This document shows, one piece after another, positions 1 through 9,203 of a stretch of DNA of 64,000 nt. Positions within the stretch are counted from its first letter, which is position 1. The number at the start of each line of letters is the position of its first letter. Below the pieces are notes generated by a model, which saw nothing but the letters and a program-made list of their open reading frames with translations, did not search any database and had not been told where the DNA came from. Both the position numbers and the translations under genes were made by a program. Source of the DNA: Corallococcus coralloides DSM 2259. Its GTDB lineage: Bacteria; Myxococcota; Myxococcia; Myxococcales; Myxococcaceae. The stretch covers positions 1,488,001 to 1,552,000 of the forward strand of contig NC_017030.1 of the NCBI RefSeq assembly GCF_000255295.1. Direction: 5' to 3'.

Positions 1-671
1 TGCCGGGGCGCTTCCGGGTCGGCCTCGAACTTCAGCCGCAGCTGGCGCATGAAGTTGTCCACCGTGCGCGCGCTGCCCTCGTAGTGGTAGCCCCACGCGC
101 CGGACAAGAGCTCCTCGCGGGTGAAGGTGCGGCCCGGGTGGGCGAGGAAGTGCGCCAGCAGCTTGAACTCCTGCGCCGTCAGCTCCACCGGCTGCCCGTC
201 GCGCGCCACCGTGCGCTGGGACAGGTCCACCTTCACGTCCCCGAACGTCACCGGCGGCGGCGTGATGCCCGTGGCCCCGAACCTGCGGCGCAGCACCGCC
301 TTGATGCGCGCGAGCAACTCCTGGAGGCCGAACGGCTTCACCACGTAGTCGTCCGCGCCCAGGTTGAGACCCAGGATTTTGTCCGACTCCAGGCCTCGCG
401 CGGACAGCACCACCACGGGCGTGTCCCGGCCGCGCTGGCGCAGCTCGCGGATGACCTCGTAGCCGTTCATCTCCGGCAGCATCAGGTCCAGCACCAGCAG
501 GTCCGGCGCCTCGTCCAGCGCCTTGGCCAGGCCCGTGCGGCCGTCCTGCGCCTGGAGCACTTCGTAGCCTTCGAAGCGCAGGTTCATGGACACGCCGGTG
601 AGGATGGACAGGTCGTCCTCCACCACCAGGATGCGCTGGGGCTTCTCCTCTTGGGGGACGGACGTGCTCAT
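1..671 (-). CDS. OmpR/PhoB-type response regulator (3' end cut by window edge)
   Basis: DNA-binding output half of a two-component system. Translation on the minus strand gives a receiver domain with the acidic pair E18-D19-D20 in ILVVEDD, the phospho-acceptor Asp62 in LVLDLMLPE, and the conserved Lys in VVKPFG. A winged-helix domain follows, with the signature LTAQEFKLLAHFLAHPG, then REELL and the RTVDNFMRQLR recognition region. Only about the last ten residues are missing at the window edge. ATG at 669-671 overlaps the TGA of the upstream kinase gene by four bases (ATGA), so the two are almost certainly translationally coupled and cognate. The gene order kinase then regulator is the reverse of many phoBR operons. 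The signal and targets cannot be read from the sequence. Confidence 0.93.
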   Translation of the reverse strand, partial: MSTSVPQEEKPQRILVVEDDLSILTGVSMNLRFEGYEVLQAQDGRTGLAKALDEAPDLLVLDLMLPEMNGYEVIRELRQRGRDTPVVVLSARGLESDKILGLNLGADDYVVKPFGLQELLARIKAVLRRRFGATGITPPPVTFGDVKVDLSQRTVARDGQPVELTAQEFKLLAHFLAHPGRTFTREELLSGAWGYHYEGSARTVDNFMRQLRLKFEADPEAPR

Positions 672-2200
672 GCGCGGCCCACCGGGAGCTGGAGGGTGAA
701 GCAGCTGCCCTGGCCGGGCTCGCTCTTCACGGTGATGCGGCCGCCGTGCGCGTCCACGATGCGCTTGCTGATGGCGAGCCCCAGGCCGCTGCCCTCCGTC
801 TTGCGCGTGAGCAGGTTGTCCACCCGGTAGAAGCGCTCGAAGATGCGCTTGCGGTCCTTCCTGGCGATTCCCACTCCGTTGTCCTCCACCGACAGGTTCA
901 CGTATCCGCCGTCTCTCTGTGCCCGGAGGGCGATTCTGCGGTGGGTGGGCCCACTGTACTTGTAGGCATTCTGCAACAGGTTGAGCAGCGCGCCCGCCAC
1001 CGCGACCCGGTCCACCTCCACGTGGGGCAGCCCGTCCTCCACCTTCACGGTGAACTCCATGCCGTCGCCGTGCCGCTGCGTGCGGAAGGCCGCCACCGCC
1101 GCGTCCACCACGTCCGTCACCGGCAGGGACTCGCGCTGGTACACCTTGCGGCCGCTCTCGATGCGCGCCCAGTCCAGCACCCGCTCGATGAGGTCCGACA
1201 GGCGCTCGGTCTCCTTCGTGAGCAGGTTCAGCACCTCCTGCTGCTGCGCCGGGTCCTTCAGCCGGCCCAGGGCCAGCGTCTCGATGAACATCCGGATGGA
1301 GGTGAGCGGCGTGCGCAGCTCATGGCTCACCAGCGACACGAAGTCTGTCTTCATGCGCGACAGGCGCGCCTCGCGGTAGAGCACGCGGGCGGTGTAGCCC
1401 ACGCCGAAGGTGAGCGTCAGGTAGAACAGGCCCAGGAGCACGCCGTACACGGCGCGGTTGCGCGTGGAGGCGCTCGCCACGGGGTCCTCGCCCGTGGGCA
1501 GCACCACCAGGCGGAAGTCCTGCAACGGCGCGGACAGCACCCGCTCCGCGAGCACCGGCGGCCCCAGCGCGTTCTGCCGCGCCTGGGCCACCTCCGACAT
1601 CAGCCGGTTGACGATCCCGCCCTCGCTGGACGTGTCGCGCGGCACGGGCAGCAGCGTGAAGCGCACCGGCTCCGACGTAGCCCGCCCCTGCGCCTTGTCC
1701 GACAGGAGCCCGTCCAGCGCCACGCCCGACAGCCGCACGCCCCGCACGGTGGCGCCCTGGCGCTCGGCGGCCACCATCACCGCGCGGCCGTTCGTGGCGA
1801 GCGAGAAGACGGTGGGCACCGTGGGCAGCGAGGCGGCCTCCGGCACCAGCGCCGCCAGGGCCTCCGCCAGCTGCGGGTCCTTCGTGCGCACCAGGCCGTT
1901 CTCCACGTGGAAGGTGCCGTCCGGGTCGGACAGCTCCTGGTCATCCGGCAGGAGGAAGGCCAGCCGCTCGGTGCCCACGCGCTCCAACCGTCCGCTGCCG
2001 AGCGCGCGGGGGACCTCCGCGGACAGGTCCGCCAGCGTCCCGCGCCACGCGGCCTCCAGGCGTTTCTCCACCGCGGCGCGCTCGTTGATGATGGCCACGA
2101 CGCCGAAGCCGGACAGGCCGGCCGAGGGCAGCACGACCAGCAGGATGAGCAGCGCGAACGTGCGCCGGAAGCTGAGGATGACGGGCGCGGGACGAGACAC
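668..2200 (-). CDS. membrane sensor histidine kinase
   Basis: 510-residue two-component sensor kinase of the inner membrane. One membrane segment lies near residues 12-34 and a second near 251-273, enclosing a periplasmic sensor region of about 215 residues that I cannot assign to a family. The dimerisation/phosphoacceptor helix carries SLVSHELRTPLTSIR with His293 as phosphorylation site. The ATPase domain has the N box (LLNLLQNAYKYSG), the G1 box (VEDNGVGIA), the F box (FERFYRVD) and the G2 box (GSGLGLAISKRI). It is therefore a complete, active-looking kinase without HAMP or PAS domains that I can see. It phosphorylates, by inference, the regulator encoded immediately downstream with a 4-base overlap. 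The gene runs divergently from the cytochrome lipoprotein at 2447; the 246 bases between hold both promoters, which I could not pinpoint. Confidence 0.93.
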   Translation of the reverse strand: MSRPAPVILSFRRTFALLILLVVLPSAGLSGFGVVAIINERAAVEKRLEAAWRGTLADLSAEVPRALGSGRLERVGTERLAFLLPDDQELSDPDGTFHVENGLVRTKDPQLAEALAALVPEAASLPTVPTVFSLATNGRAVMVAAERQGATVRGVRLSGVALDGLLSDKAQGRATSEPVRFTLLPVPRDTSSEGGIVNRLMSEVAQARQNALGPPVLAERVLSAPLQDFRLVVLPTGEDPVASASTRNRAVYGVLLGLFYLTLTFGVGYTARVLYREARLSRMKTDFVSLVSHELRTPLTSIRMFIETLALGRLKDPAQQQEVLNLLTKETERLSDLIERVLDWARIESGRKVYQRESLPVTDVVDAAVAAFRTQRHGDGMEFTVKVEDGLPHVEVDRVAVAGALLNLLQNAYKYSGPTHRRIALRAQRDGGYVNLSVEDNGVGIARKDRKRIFERFYRVDNLLTRKTEGSGLGLAISKRIVDAHGGRITVKSEPGQGSCFTLQLPVGRA

Positions 2201-2446
2201 GGCCCCCCGTGTCTACACGCGACCGAGGCCGGGTGCTCGCGGCTTTTCGGGGGGAGGGGGGAGTCTTCCCGACATTGTCCGGAGCCATACGGCGGGTGGA
2301 GAGGCCGTCGACTTCCGGGGGCCGACTGGGCGAGCATGCGGCTCTCGGGAAGGCGTGTGAGCAGGGCCGGCACGCTTCCCGACAGGCCGTGGGGCATGCG
2401 CGCAGGGTGGGGCCGGAAGAAGCGCGCGAAGCCTTCGCGGGAGGGG

Positions 2447-4495
2447 ATGGCATTTCCGATGCGACGGCAGGGATGGGCCGCGCTGTGCGCGGTGACGACG
2501 CTGGTGCTGTCGGGTTGCAAGGAGCGCGAGGTCGCGAACACCTGGAGCAACGCCTCCGGGTCCGTGGCGCTCAGCCGGGACGACTCGCTGCTCTACGTGG
2601 TGGACGCGGACAACGGCATCCTCGCCGTGGTGGACACCGCCCGCCGGGAGAAGGTGTCCGAGGTGCGGGTGGGCCCGCGTCCGGAGCGCGTGACGGTGGG
2701 CCCGGACGACACCGTGTACGTGACGAACCGGGGCGGCCGGAGCGTGTCCGTCATCCGCAAGGGTGACGCGGTGGAGGCCGCGCGCGTCCCGGTGGGCGTG
2801 GAGCCCACGGGGATGGCGCTGTCGCCGGATGGCAGCACGCTGTACGTGGTGAACAGCGCCATGCGTGAGTCCGCCGCGAGGGGCAGCCTCACCGCCATCG
2901 ACACGGGCACGCTCACGGCGCGCTGGGAGCTGCCGCTGGGCGAGGAGCCACGCGGCATCGCGCTCTTGGAGGACGGCCGCAAGGCGGCGGTGTCCCTGTT
3001 CCGGCAGGGCGACGTGATGACGGTGGACCTGTCGGACGCGAACCATCCCCAGGTGATGCGCGCCGGCACGGACCTGCTCGCGAGGGCGAACCGGCCGTCG
3101 GCCGCCGGAGCCTTCGGGACGCCCGCGCCGTTCGATGAGCCGCTGCCCGTGGAGACGGGCCCGCGCTCCTTCCGGTCGCGCGGCATGGTGGACCTGTTGA
3201 GCGCTCCGGATGGGCGGCGCCTCTTCGCGCCGGTGCTGTGGTCGCGCGAAGACCCCTTGGGTGGGCCCGTGGATGGCCGCGGACCCAACATGGGGGACTC
3301 CATGTACGGCGGCGGGACGCCCTGCGGCGCGGCGGCCGGTGGCGGCGTGGTGGCCGCGGGCCTCATCACCTTCGACACGGAGGACGAAGCGCCCCGGCCG
3401 GTGGTGGACGACCTGGACGAGTGCAAGCCGCCGCCGGAGGAGAAGCCGGACTACCCCACGTCGCTCATCGCGAGCCCCTTGTTCGATACGCCCCTGCAGG
3501 GGCCGGCGGCGGCGGTGGTGGACCCCACGGGCGCGTGGCTGTTCCTGGTGAACCAGGACTCGAACAACGTGGCCATCCTGCCCTCGTGGCGCCGCTCCGG
3601 TTCGGACCTGGTGAATGAGACGAGCCCGGTGCGGCAGCTGGTGGCCGTGGGGGCGGGGCCCAACGGCATCGCGCTCACGCGGGACGGGCGCAAGGCGTAC
3701 GTCTACAACGCGTTCGACCACACGGTCAGCACGCTGGGCTCCAGCGGCAACCAATGGGGCGACATCCACGAGGAGGGCGAGCGCCTGGTCATCGCGGGCG
3801 ACACGCTGTCGCCCATGGCGGCGGAGGGCCGGCGGTTGTTCTTCAGCGCGGTGGATGCGCGGATGACCAGCCCGTCCGTGGCGGTGTCCTGCGCGTCGTG
3901 CCACCTGGAGGGCCGCGAGGACGGCCACGTGTGGGGCTTCCCGGACGGGCCACGCCAGACGCCCAGCCTGGCGGGGCGCATGACCACGGCCACGGCGCCC
4001 TTCCACTGGAGCGGCGAGTTCTCCGCGCTGGGGGACTTCATGAACGCCACGGTGAAGGACCGCATGGGCGGCCAGGTGCTGAACGAGGACACGGTGGCGA
4101 AGCTGGGGGCGTTCATCGACGCCATCCCCGCGACGGACAACCCGTTCCGGGGCGAGCCGCTGACCGCGTCCCAGGCGCGCGGGGCCGCCCTCTTCACGCA
4201 GGCGAAGTGCGACACGTGTCACACGGGCGCGGCGCTCACGGACAACCGCAACGTGGACGTGGGCACGTTCGTGCTCTCGGGCGTGCTGCGGGACGCGAAG
4301 GCGGTCATCAAGGCGGGGCTCAACACGCCGTCGCTCCTGGGCGTGGGCCGCACCGCGCCGTACCTGCATGACGGCAGCGCGCCCACGCTCAAGGCCCGCC
4401 TGCTGAACGGCCGCGAGACGAACCTGCACGGCACGACGGCGGGGCTGTCCGACGCGGACGTGGACGACCTGGTGGCGTACCTGGAGACGCTGTAG
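2447..4495 (+). CDS. YVTN beta-propeller / di-haem cytochrome c lipoprotein
   Basis: 682-residue exported protein. The N-terminus has a lipoprotein signal ending in VLSGC (Cys24), so it should be anchored in the envelope. Residues about 30-420 contain repeated YVTN/propeller blades (for example LYVVDADNGILAVVDT, VYVTNRGGRSVSVI and a later AYVYNAFDHTVSTLG). The C-terminal third has two c-type haem sites, CASCH (C482, C485, H486) and CDTCH (C588, C591, H592), spaced as in the MauG/cytochrome c peroxidase superfamily. The ending, with PSLLGVGRTAPYLHDGS and a closing helix AYLETL, is typical of that family's second haem domain. It probably handles electrons or peroxide in the periplasm; the substrate is unknown. 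The start is either 2447 or the in-frame ATG at 2459; a GGGAGGGG tract directly precedes the first. An imperfect hairpin follows the stop. Confidence 0.88.
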   Translation: MAFPMRRQGWAALCAVTTLVLSGCKEREVANTWSNASGSVALSRDDSLLYVVDADNGILAVVDTARREKVSEVRVGPRPERVTVGPDDTVYVTNRGGRSVSVIRKGDAVEAARVPVGVEPTGMALSPDGSTLYVVNSAMRESAARGSLTAIDTGTLTARWELPLGEEPRGIALLEDGRKAAVSLFRQGDVMTVDLSDANHPQVMRAGTDLLARANRPSAAGAFGTPAPFDEPLPVETGPRSFRSRGMVDLLSAPDGRRLFAPVLWSREDPLGGPVDGRGPNMGDSMYGGGTPCGAAAGGGVVAAGLITFDTEDEAPRPVVDDLDECKPPPEEKPDYPTSLIASPLFDTPLQGPAAAVVDPTGAWLFLVNQDSNNVAILPSWRRSGSDLVNETSPVRQLVAVGAGPNGIALTRDGRKAYVYNAFDHTVSTLGSSGNQWGDIHEEGERLVIAGDTLSPMAAEGRRLFFSAVDARMTSPSVAVSCASCHLEGREDGHVWGFPDGPRQTPSLAGRMTTATAPFHWSGEFSALGDFMNATVKDRMGGQVLNEDTVAKLGAFIDAIPATDNPFRGEPLTASQARGAALFTQAKCDTCHTGAALTDNRNVDVGTFVLSGVLRDAKAVIKAGLNTPSLLGVGRTAPYLHDGSAPTLKARLLNGRETNLHGTTAGLSDADVDDLVAYLETL

Positions 4496-4511
4496 CGAAA
4501 AGCAGCGAACC

Positions 4512-4554
4512 GCACCGGCGCGGTCATTCCCTCGGGAGATGGCCGCGCCCGTGC
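4512..4554 (+). terminator. stem-loop after the cytochrome lipoprotein gene
   Basis: Arms 4512-4523 and 4543-4554 pair over 12 bases with a single C-C mismatch, closing a 19-base loop. It begins 17 bases after the stop of the cytochrome gene. No T-run follows, so it is either a weak or Rho-assisted terminator or a 3' stabilising hairpin. Confidence 0.45.
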
Positions 4555-4600
4555 AGGGGCTTGCCTGAGCCCTGCCGCGAGGGCATGAAGCCCCTCGCTC

Positions 4601-5707
4601 ATGGGTCCCTCCTCGCAGGCGGAGCAGCTCCGTCTCAAGTTCGCGTCTTCGCCCTGGGGGCTCGTGGGGGTGCTGCTGGTCCACCACTTCGGGCTCTGGG
4701 CCTGGACTGCCTGGCGCCGGGACCTCCCGCTGCTCCTGGTGTTGGATCGCTGGGACTCGCACCACTACAGCACGCTGGTCCTGGACGGTTACTCCTGGCC
4801 CCTCTGGGCCTTCCTTCCGCTGTACCCGGGCCTGGTCTGGCTGGTGCGGCAGGGGCTGGGGGGCACGCTGCCACCCCAGGTCGTCGGCGCGGTCCTGTCC
4901 ACGGCCTGCCTGCTGGGCTTCGTCGCGTGGAACACCCACCAGGCGCGGCAGGGTCCGCGGCGCGAAGGGATGACGGCCCGGACGCCTTGGGGGTGGTTCG
5001 TCTTCCTCTACGGTCCCGCCAGCTTCGCGCTCCACTCGCACCACACGGAGGGGCTCTTCCTGCTCCTGTCGTTCGGGGCCCTGGCGTGTGCTTCGCGTGG
5101 GCAGCTGCTGCCCTCCGCCGTGCTGGTTTCACTCTGCATCTTCACCCGGAACCAGGGCTGCTTCGTGGCGATCGCCGCCGCGCTCCTGGCCGCCCTGCGC
5201 GAACCGACGTGGCGCGAGCGCATCGTGCGGTTCGGCCTCATGGGGTGTCTGGCGCTGGGGGCGTTCGGAGGGCTGCTCGTCTTCGAGTGGAGCCGCTCCG
5301 GTGACCCCTTCATGTTCTTGAAGGCCCAGCGGGAGTGGAATCACGTGGACTCGCTCTGGGGCGCCATCCGGGGACTGTGGTTCGGCAACCCCTGGCACAA
5401 GGGATTCAACGGCTGGCTGGTGCTGCGGAACGTCTTCGGGGCGGCGTGGCTGGTGTTCGGGGTGATGTTGTGGCGCCGCGACCGGGTCCTGGGCCTCTAT
5501 GCCCTGCTGTCGCTCGGGGTGATGCTGCCCCAAGGCGACCTGGGAAATGCCTTCCGCTTTGGCGCGGTGCTCTTCCCGGTCATGTTCGTCGCGGGCGACT
5601 GGCTGGCCACGCGTCCCAAGGCCTTGCGCTGGACGGTGGCGCTGCTGCTCGTGTGGCTCAACCACAAGGCCACGCATGCCTATGCCATCGGGAAGTGGCC
5701 TTACTGA
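4601..5707 (+). CDS. PIG-V-like polytopic mannosyltransferase
   Basis: 368-residue integral membrane protein with roughly eight hydrophobic segments. The stretch LDRWDSHHYSTLVLDGY followed by AFLPLYPGLVWLV matches the hallmark of the PIG-V/GPI-mannosyltransferase-like family: a WD-x-x-x-Y loop in the first extracytoplasmic region, then FPLYP. Other conserved-looking points are the charged short cytoplasmic loops and the C-terminal RFGAVLFPVMF segment. Members use a polyprenyl-phosphate sugar on the outer face of the membrane; the acceptor here is unknown. No sugar-polymer cluster lies nearby. It is convergent with the lipoprotein gene at 5722, with only 14 bases between stop codons. ATG 4601 is the first start that keeps the N-terminal helix. 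Confidence 0.75.
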   Translation: MGPSSQAEQLRLKFASSPWGLVGVLLVHHFGLWAWTAWRRDLPLLLVLDRWDSHHYSTLVLDGYSWPLWAFLPLYPGLVWLVRQGLGGTLPPQVVGAVLSTACLLGFVAWNTHQARQGPRREGMTARTPWGWFVFLYGPASFALHSHHTEGLFLLLSFGALACASRGQLLPSAVLVSLCIFTRNQGCFVAIAAALLAALREPTWRERIVRFGLMGCLALGAFGGLLVFEWSRSGDPFMFLKAQREWNHVDSLWGAIRGLWFGNPWHKGFNGWLVLRNVFGAAWLVFGVMLWRRDRVLGLYALLSLGVMLPQGDLGNAFRFGAVLFPVMFVAGDWLATRPKALRWTVALLLVWLNHKATHAYAIGKWPY

Positions 5708-5721
5708 GTGGGGCCGCTCGG

Positions 5722-6483
5722 CTATTGCTGGGGGGCGGCCGGCGCGGGCGCTGGCGCCACGGGCTTCGGGCCGGCAGGACGAGGGGCGGGGACGGGCGGC
5801 GGTTTCTGGGCCCCCGTTCCCGAAGGCGCGGAGAGCAGGTCCGGCGAGCCCGCGCGCGGCGCGGTGAGGCTGTCCAGCGGCTCCAGCGGCGCATCCAGGA
5901 GGAGGCTGTCCCCCGCGTCCGCCGGAAGCTCCGTGCCCGCGTCCGCCGTGGAATCCCCCACGCCGTGATTCGACGTCACCGCGAGCCGCGCCACGTCCAT
6001 CGCACGGTCGGGGTCGTCCCCCAGCCAGGTCACCACCACGACGCACGGCGTGTCGTCATCCCACGCCACCACCTGCGTCATGCCCTGCACGGGGTTGCGG
6101 CGCGCGGCGGCCTTGCCCAGCGCCGGAATCTCCTCACCGCCCGCGTTCAGCGTGGGCGCGAGCAGCGCGCGCACATCCGCGCTCGCGTAGCTCGGCTGGC
6201 AGTCATACGCCACCGACACGGACAGGTCCGCCAGCGCCGCCGAACGCAGCGAGCACACGGGCCCGCACGTGGGACACGCGCGCTCCTCCTTCATCGTGAA
6301 GCCGTTCAGCGTCAGGTCGCGCAGGTCCGCCGGCAGCAATTCCTCGCACGAGGGCAGCGTCAGCGTGGACGGCCGCCCCGGCAGCCCGATGGCCCCCGCG
6401 TCCGACGCGTGCGTGCCCGCACCGGGCCTGCTGCACGCGCCCAGGGCGAGCGCCATCAGCAGTGCACCCCGTCCGAACCTCAT
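5722..6483 (-). CDS. Cys-containing lipoprotein of unknown function
   Basis: 253-residue predicted lipoprotein. The signal peptide MRFGRGALLMALALGAC ends in a lipobox. The mature part contains several cysteines (LPSCEELLP, ACPTCGPVCS, YDCQPSY, DDTPCVVVV), suggesting disulphides in the periplasm or on the surface. The last 80 residues are a Pro/Ala/Asp-rich tail without obvious fold. Start ATG 6483 has GGAG about 10 bases upstream; longer in-frame starts would put that site inside the gene. No family is recognised. It runs divergently from the barrel-like protein gene at 6668, with 184 bases between. Confidence 0.8.
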   Translation of the reverse strand: MRFGRGALLMALALGACSRPGAGTHASDAGAIGLPGRPSTLTLPSCEELLPADLRDLTLNGFTMKEERACPTCGPVCSLRSAALADLSVSVAYDCQPSYASADVRALLAPTLNAGGEEIPALGKAAARRNPVQGMTQVVAWDDDTPCVVVVTWLGDDPDRAMDVARLAVTSNHGVGDSTADAGTELPADAGDSLLLDAPLEPLDSLTAPRAGSPDLLSAPSGTGAQKPPPVPAPRPAGPKPVAPAPAPAAPQQ

Positions 6484-6667
6484 CCCGTTGGCTCTCCTCA
6501 CCGACGCCATGCGCGCGGCGCGGATGGTAGACCGTGCCCGGCCCCCGTCATCAGCATTGTGGCGCGGCTGCCGCTTTCCGGACGCGACCGGATGGCGGGG
6601 GAGAGGTCGGGCAGGCCGGCCTCGTTCACGGCCGGAGCGTGGGCTAGGCTGCCTGCCTTCCTCCACC

Positions 6668-7633
6668 ATGCGCTTCCCCGGTCTCCTCAGCCTGTCGCTC
6701 CTGGCCCTGGCGCCGGCCCTCTCCGCCCGGGCCCAGACGTCCAGTCCGCCTCCCCGGAGCGCGACCCCGGACGAGTCCTGGAGCGAACCCGGCAAGCCCG
6801 CTTCCGAAGCCCCACCCGCCCAGGCCGAGCCCAACGAGGAGGAGCCCACCCGCGTCCAGCCGCCGTCCGAATCCGACGGCTGGGAGTCCTTCCCCGGCGC
6901 CTCCGACCCCGTCCCCGCGCCGCCACCTCCGCCGCCGCCCCGGGCCCCGCCTCCGCTGCCCACCGAACCGACACCCGCGCGCCGCCGCGTCAAGGCTCCC
7001 CGTCCTCCGCCTCCACCCCAGGCCCCCAACCGCTACGGGCTCTACGGCGGCCGGTCACTGGGCTCCGGACACGCGGGCGTGGGCATGGAGTTGGGCTTCC
7101 CCTTCGTGTCCGCGCGCGGCCTGTACGGCGTGCTGGAGCACCTGGACCTGGGGCTGGGCGTGGACACCGTCTACGGCCTGATGACCGAGCTGCGCGCCAG
7201 CGCCCGCTTCACCCTCCTGGACAGCGACAACGTCAGCCTGGCCTTCGTGGTGGACGGCGGCCACGCGTTCTTCCTGCGTCCCCCGGACACGGAGGACAAG
7301 GGCGCGCGCTACCTGAGCGGCCGGCGCGACTGGAACGTGGCTCCGGGGCTGGTGACGTCCTTCCAGGGCGACAGCCCGCGCGCGTGGCGGCCGTACCTGG
7401 GCGTCCGCGCCCTGATGGCCTTCGACATGGACCCCATCCAGAAGGATCCGCTGTCCGGCATGCCACCCGCGTGGAAGCTGGATGCCTCCGTCCTCGTGCG
7501 GCTGGGCGCGGAGTTTCCCGTCGGAGAGAAGACGTCCTACGCTGTCTCGTTCGGTGGCGACTTCCGCAGCCGCTCCTCGGACGCGGAGTTCATGCCCACG
7601 CTGTCCGTGGGCGTGGTGTCCACGCTGTTCTGA
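6668..7633 (+). CDS. outer-membrane beta-barrel-like protein with proline-rich linker
   Basis: 321-residue exported protein. A Sec signal (MRFPGLLSLSLLALAPALSARA) is followed by about 100 residues of Pro/Glu/Ala-rich linker, including an eight-proline run. The C-terminal domain of about 200 residues alternates polar and hydrophobic residues, as in amphipathic beta strands (VGMELGFPF, DLGLGVDTVYGL, VSLAFVVDGGHAFF, WRPYLGVRALMAF), and ends in STLF with a terminal Phe, a typical beta-barrel insertion signal. The linker may span peptidoglycan. The gene stops 35 bases before gpsA and may share a transcript. The function is unknown; the barrel is inferred from strand periodicity only. Confidence 0.75.
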   Translation: MRFPGLLSLSLLALAPALSARAQTSSPPPRSATPDESWSEPGKPASEAPPAQAEPNEEEPTRVQPPSESDGWESFPGASDPVPAPPPPPPPRAPPPLPTEPTPARRRVKAPRPPPPPQAPNRYGLYGGRSLGSGHAGVGMELGFPFVSARGLYGVLEHLDLGLGVDTVYGLMTELRASARFTLLDSDNVSLAFVVDGGHAFFLRPPDTEDKGARYLSGRRDWNVAPGLVTSFQGDSPRAWRPYLGVRALMAFDMDPIQKDPLSGMPPAWKLDASVLVRLGAEFPVGEKTSYAVSFGGDFRSRSSDAEFMPTLSVGVVSTLF

Positions 7634-7668
7634 AATCCCCCTCCCACCTCTCGACCCGAGGTCATCTC

Positions 7669-8676
7669 ATGCGCGGCAGTGTCATCGGTGCAGGTTCGTT
7701 CGGAACGGCGCTCGCCAACGTGCTCGCGGTGAATTGCGACGAAGTCCGCCTGTGGGGCCGCGAGCCCTCCGCCGTGGAGGCCATCAACACCCGCCACGAG
7801 AACGCCACCTACCTGAAGGGCATCCCCCTCTCCGAGCGCGTGCGCGCGACCACGGACCTGGAGGAGGCGCTGTCCGGCTCGGAGATGGTGGTGCTCGCCA
7901 CGCCCAGCCACGCCACGCGGGAGGTGCTCGCGCGCGCCAAGGACTTCCTGCCCAGGAGCGTGCCGCTCGTCACGGTGTCCAAGGGCATCGAGAACGGCAC
8001 GCTGCTCACCATGACGGAGCTCTTGGAGGACTGTCTGCCGGAGGAGTTCCACCCGTACGTCGCGGTGCTCTCCGGCCCCAGCTTCGCCAAGGAGCTGGCC
8101 CGTCGCATGCCCACGGTGGTGACCATCGCGTCGCACTGGGACAAGGTGGCCCAGCGCTGCCAGAAGGCGCTCCAGACGGACACCTTCCGCTCGTACACGT
8201 CCACGGACGTGGTGGGCGTGCAGTACGGCGGCGCGCTGAAGAACGTCATCGCCATCGCCGCGGGCATGGCGGACGGCCTGGGCATGGGCCACAACGCGCG
8301 GGCCGCCATCATCACGCGCGGCCTGGCGGAGATCACCCGGCTCGCGGTGAGGAAGGGCGCCAACCCGCTGACGCTCTCCGGCCTGTCCGGCATGGGCGAC
8401 CTGGTGCTCACCTGTACGGGTGAGCTCAGCCGCAACCGCCACGTGGGCATGGAGCTGGGCAAGGGCCGCAAGCTGCCGGACATCCTCGCGGAGATGAAGG
8501 AGGTCGCCGAGGGCGTCAAGACGGCCAAGAGCGCGCGCGACCTGTCCCTCAAGACGGGCGTGGAGCTGCCCATCTGCGAGCAGGTCTACCTCATCGCCTA
8601 CGAGGGCAAGAACGCCAAGATGGCGGTGGTGGACCTGATGACGCGCCAGCCGAAGTCGGAGCTGTCCGGCGTCTGA
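7669..8676 (+). CDS. gpsA: glycerol-3-phosphate dehydrogenase [NAD(P)+]
   Basis: 335-residue cytoplasmic enzyme reducing dihydroxyacetone phosphate to sn-glycerol-3-phosphate, the backbone for phospholipids. The N-terminal Rossmann motif is GAGSFGTALANVLA. Family landmarks follow: VVLATPSHATREVL, VSKGIENGTLLTMTE, LSGPSFAKELARRMPT, the catalytic-Lys segment YGGALKNVIAIAAGMADGLG, and LSGLSGMGDLVLTCTGELSRNR. Length matches the usual 330-340. It starts at ATG 7669 and lies directly downstream of the barrel-like protein gene. It is convergent with the gene ending at 8692. Confidence 0.97.
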   Translation: MRGSVIGAGSFGTALANVLAVNCDEVRLWGREPSAVEAINTRHENATYLKGIPLSERVRATTDLEEALSGSEMVVLATPSHATREVLARAKDFLPRSVPLVTVSKGIENGTLLTMTELLEDCLPEEFHPYVAVLSGPSFAKELARRMPTVVTIASHWDKVAQRCQKALQTDTFRSYTSTDVVGVQYGGALKNVIAIAAGMADGLGMGHNARAAIITRGLAEITRLAVRKGANPLTLSGLSGMGDLVLTCTGELSRNRHVGMELGKGRKLPDILAEMKEVAEGVKTAKSARDLSLKTGVELPICEQVYLIAYEGKNAKMAVVDLMTRQPKSELSGV

Positions 8677-8691
8677 GGACGCCGCGAAGTC

Positions 8692-9153
8692 CTAGTAGCG
8701 GCGCGGCTTGGCTTCCGGGCCCGCGCCGCGCACGCGCCACACGGTGAGCCGCTCGGAGTTGGTGTGGCTCAGGACGAGTCCTTCCGTCTGCATCTCCTCC
8801 AGCAGGCGGTTCGTCTTGAGCCGGTCCAGCCCGATGGTGCGGCCCAGCATGTCGCCGGGCATGCCGCTGATGTTGCTGCGCAGCTCGTTGATGATGGCGC
8901 GCTTGAGCTCGTTCTTCTGCAGGCCGTCCAGGTCCTGCGACCGCCACGAGGACAGGATGCCCCAGCCGATGAGCAGCAGCGTCACCACGGCGAGCACCGG
9001 GTAGACGATGTGGCTGTTCTTCTCCAGCAGCTCGATGTAGCCGGTGGAGATGGACGAGACGGGCCGGTCGTAGTCCGGCCCGGAGTCCTGTCCGGGCAGG
9101 CCTTCAATCTGGGCCGTCAACAACGGGATGAGCAGTTTCAGCGCGGGAGCCAA
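8692..9153 (-). CDS. single-pass membrane protein with winged-helix-like tail
   Basis: 153-residue protein with one clear membrane helix around residues 50-66 (VYPVLAVVTLLLIGWGIL). It is followed by a charged cytoplasmic segment that reads like a small helix-turn-helix: QKNELKRAIINELRSN, then GLDRLKTNRLLEEMQTEGLV and a short beta hairpin TVWRVRG. The family is not recognised. A TTG start at 9153 is assumed, just after a G-rich stretch. It sits downstream of hflX in the same orientation with a 50-base gap, so it may be cotranscribed. The DNA-binding idea rests on pattern only. Confidence 0.65.
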   Translation of the reverse strand: MAPALKLLIPLLTAQIEGLPGQDSGPDYDRPVSSISTGYIELLEKNSHIVYPVLAVVTLLLIGWGILSSWRSQDLDGLQKNELKRAIINELRSNISGMPGDMLGRTIGLDRLKTNRLLEEMQTEGLVLSHTNSERLTVWRVRGAGPEAKPRRY

Positions 9154-9203
9154 GGCCCCCCGACTCTACGGGGAGGGCCCCCGCGCCGACAACCCGCCCA
9201 CCG

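Noticed and set aside
746..2446. Long open frame upstream of the cytochrome gene
   Set aside because: It is the antisense shadow of the histidine kinase gene; the real protein begins at 2447 with a lipoprotein signal.
2213..5044. 943-residue minus-strand open frame
   Set aside because: Arg/His/Ala-rich with no domain; it lies antisense to the cytochrome lipoprotein gene and only reflects high GC.
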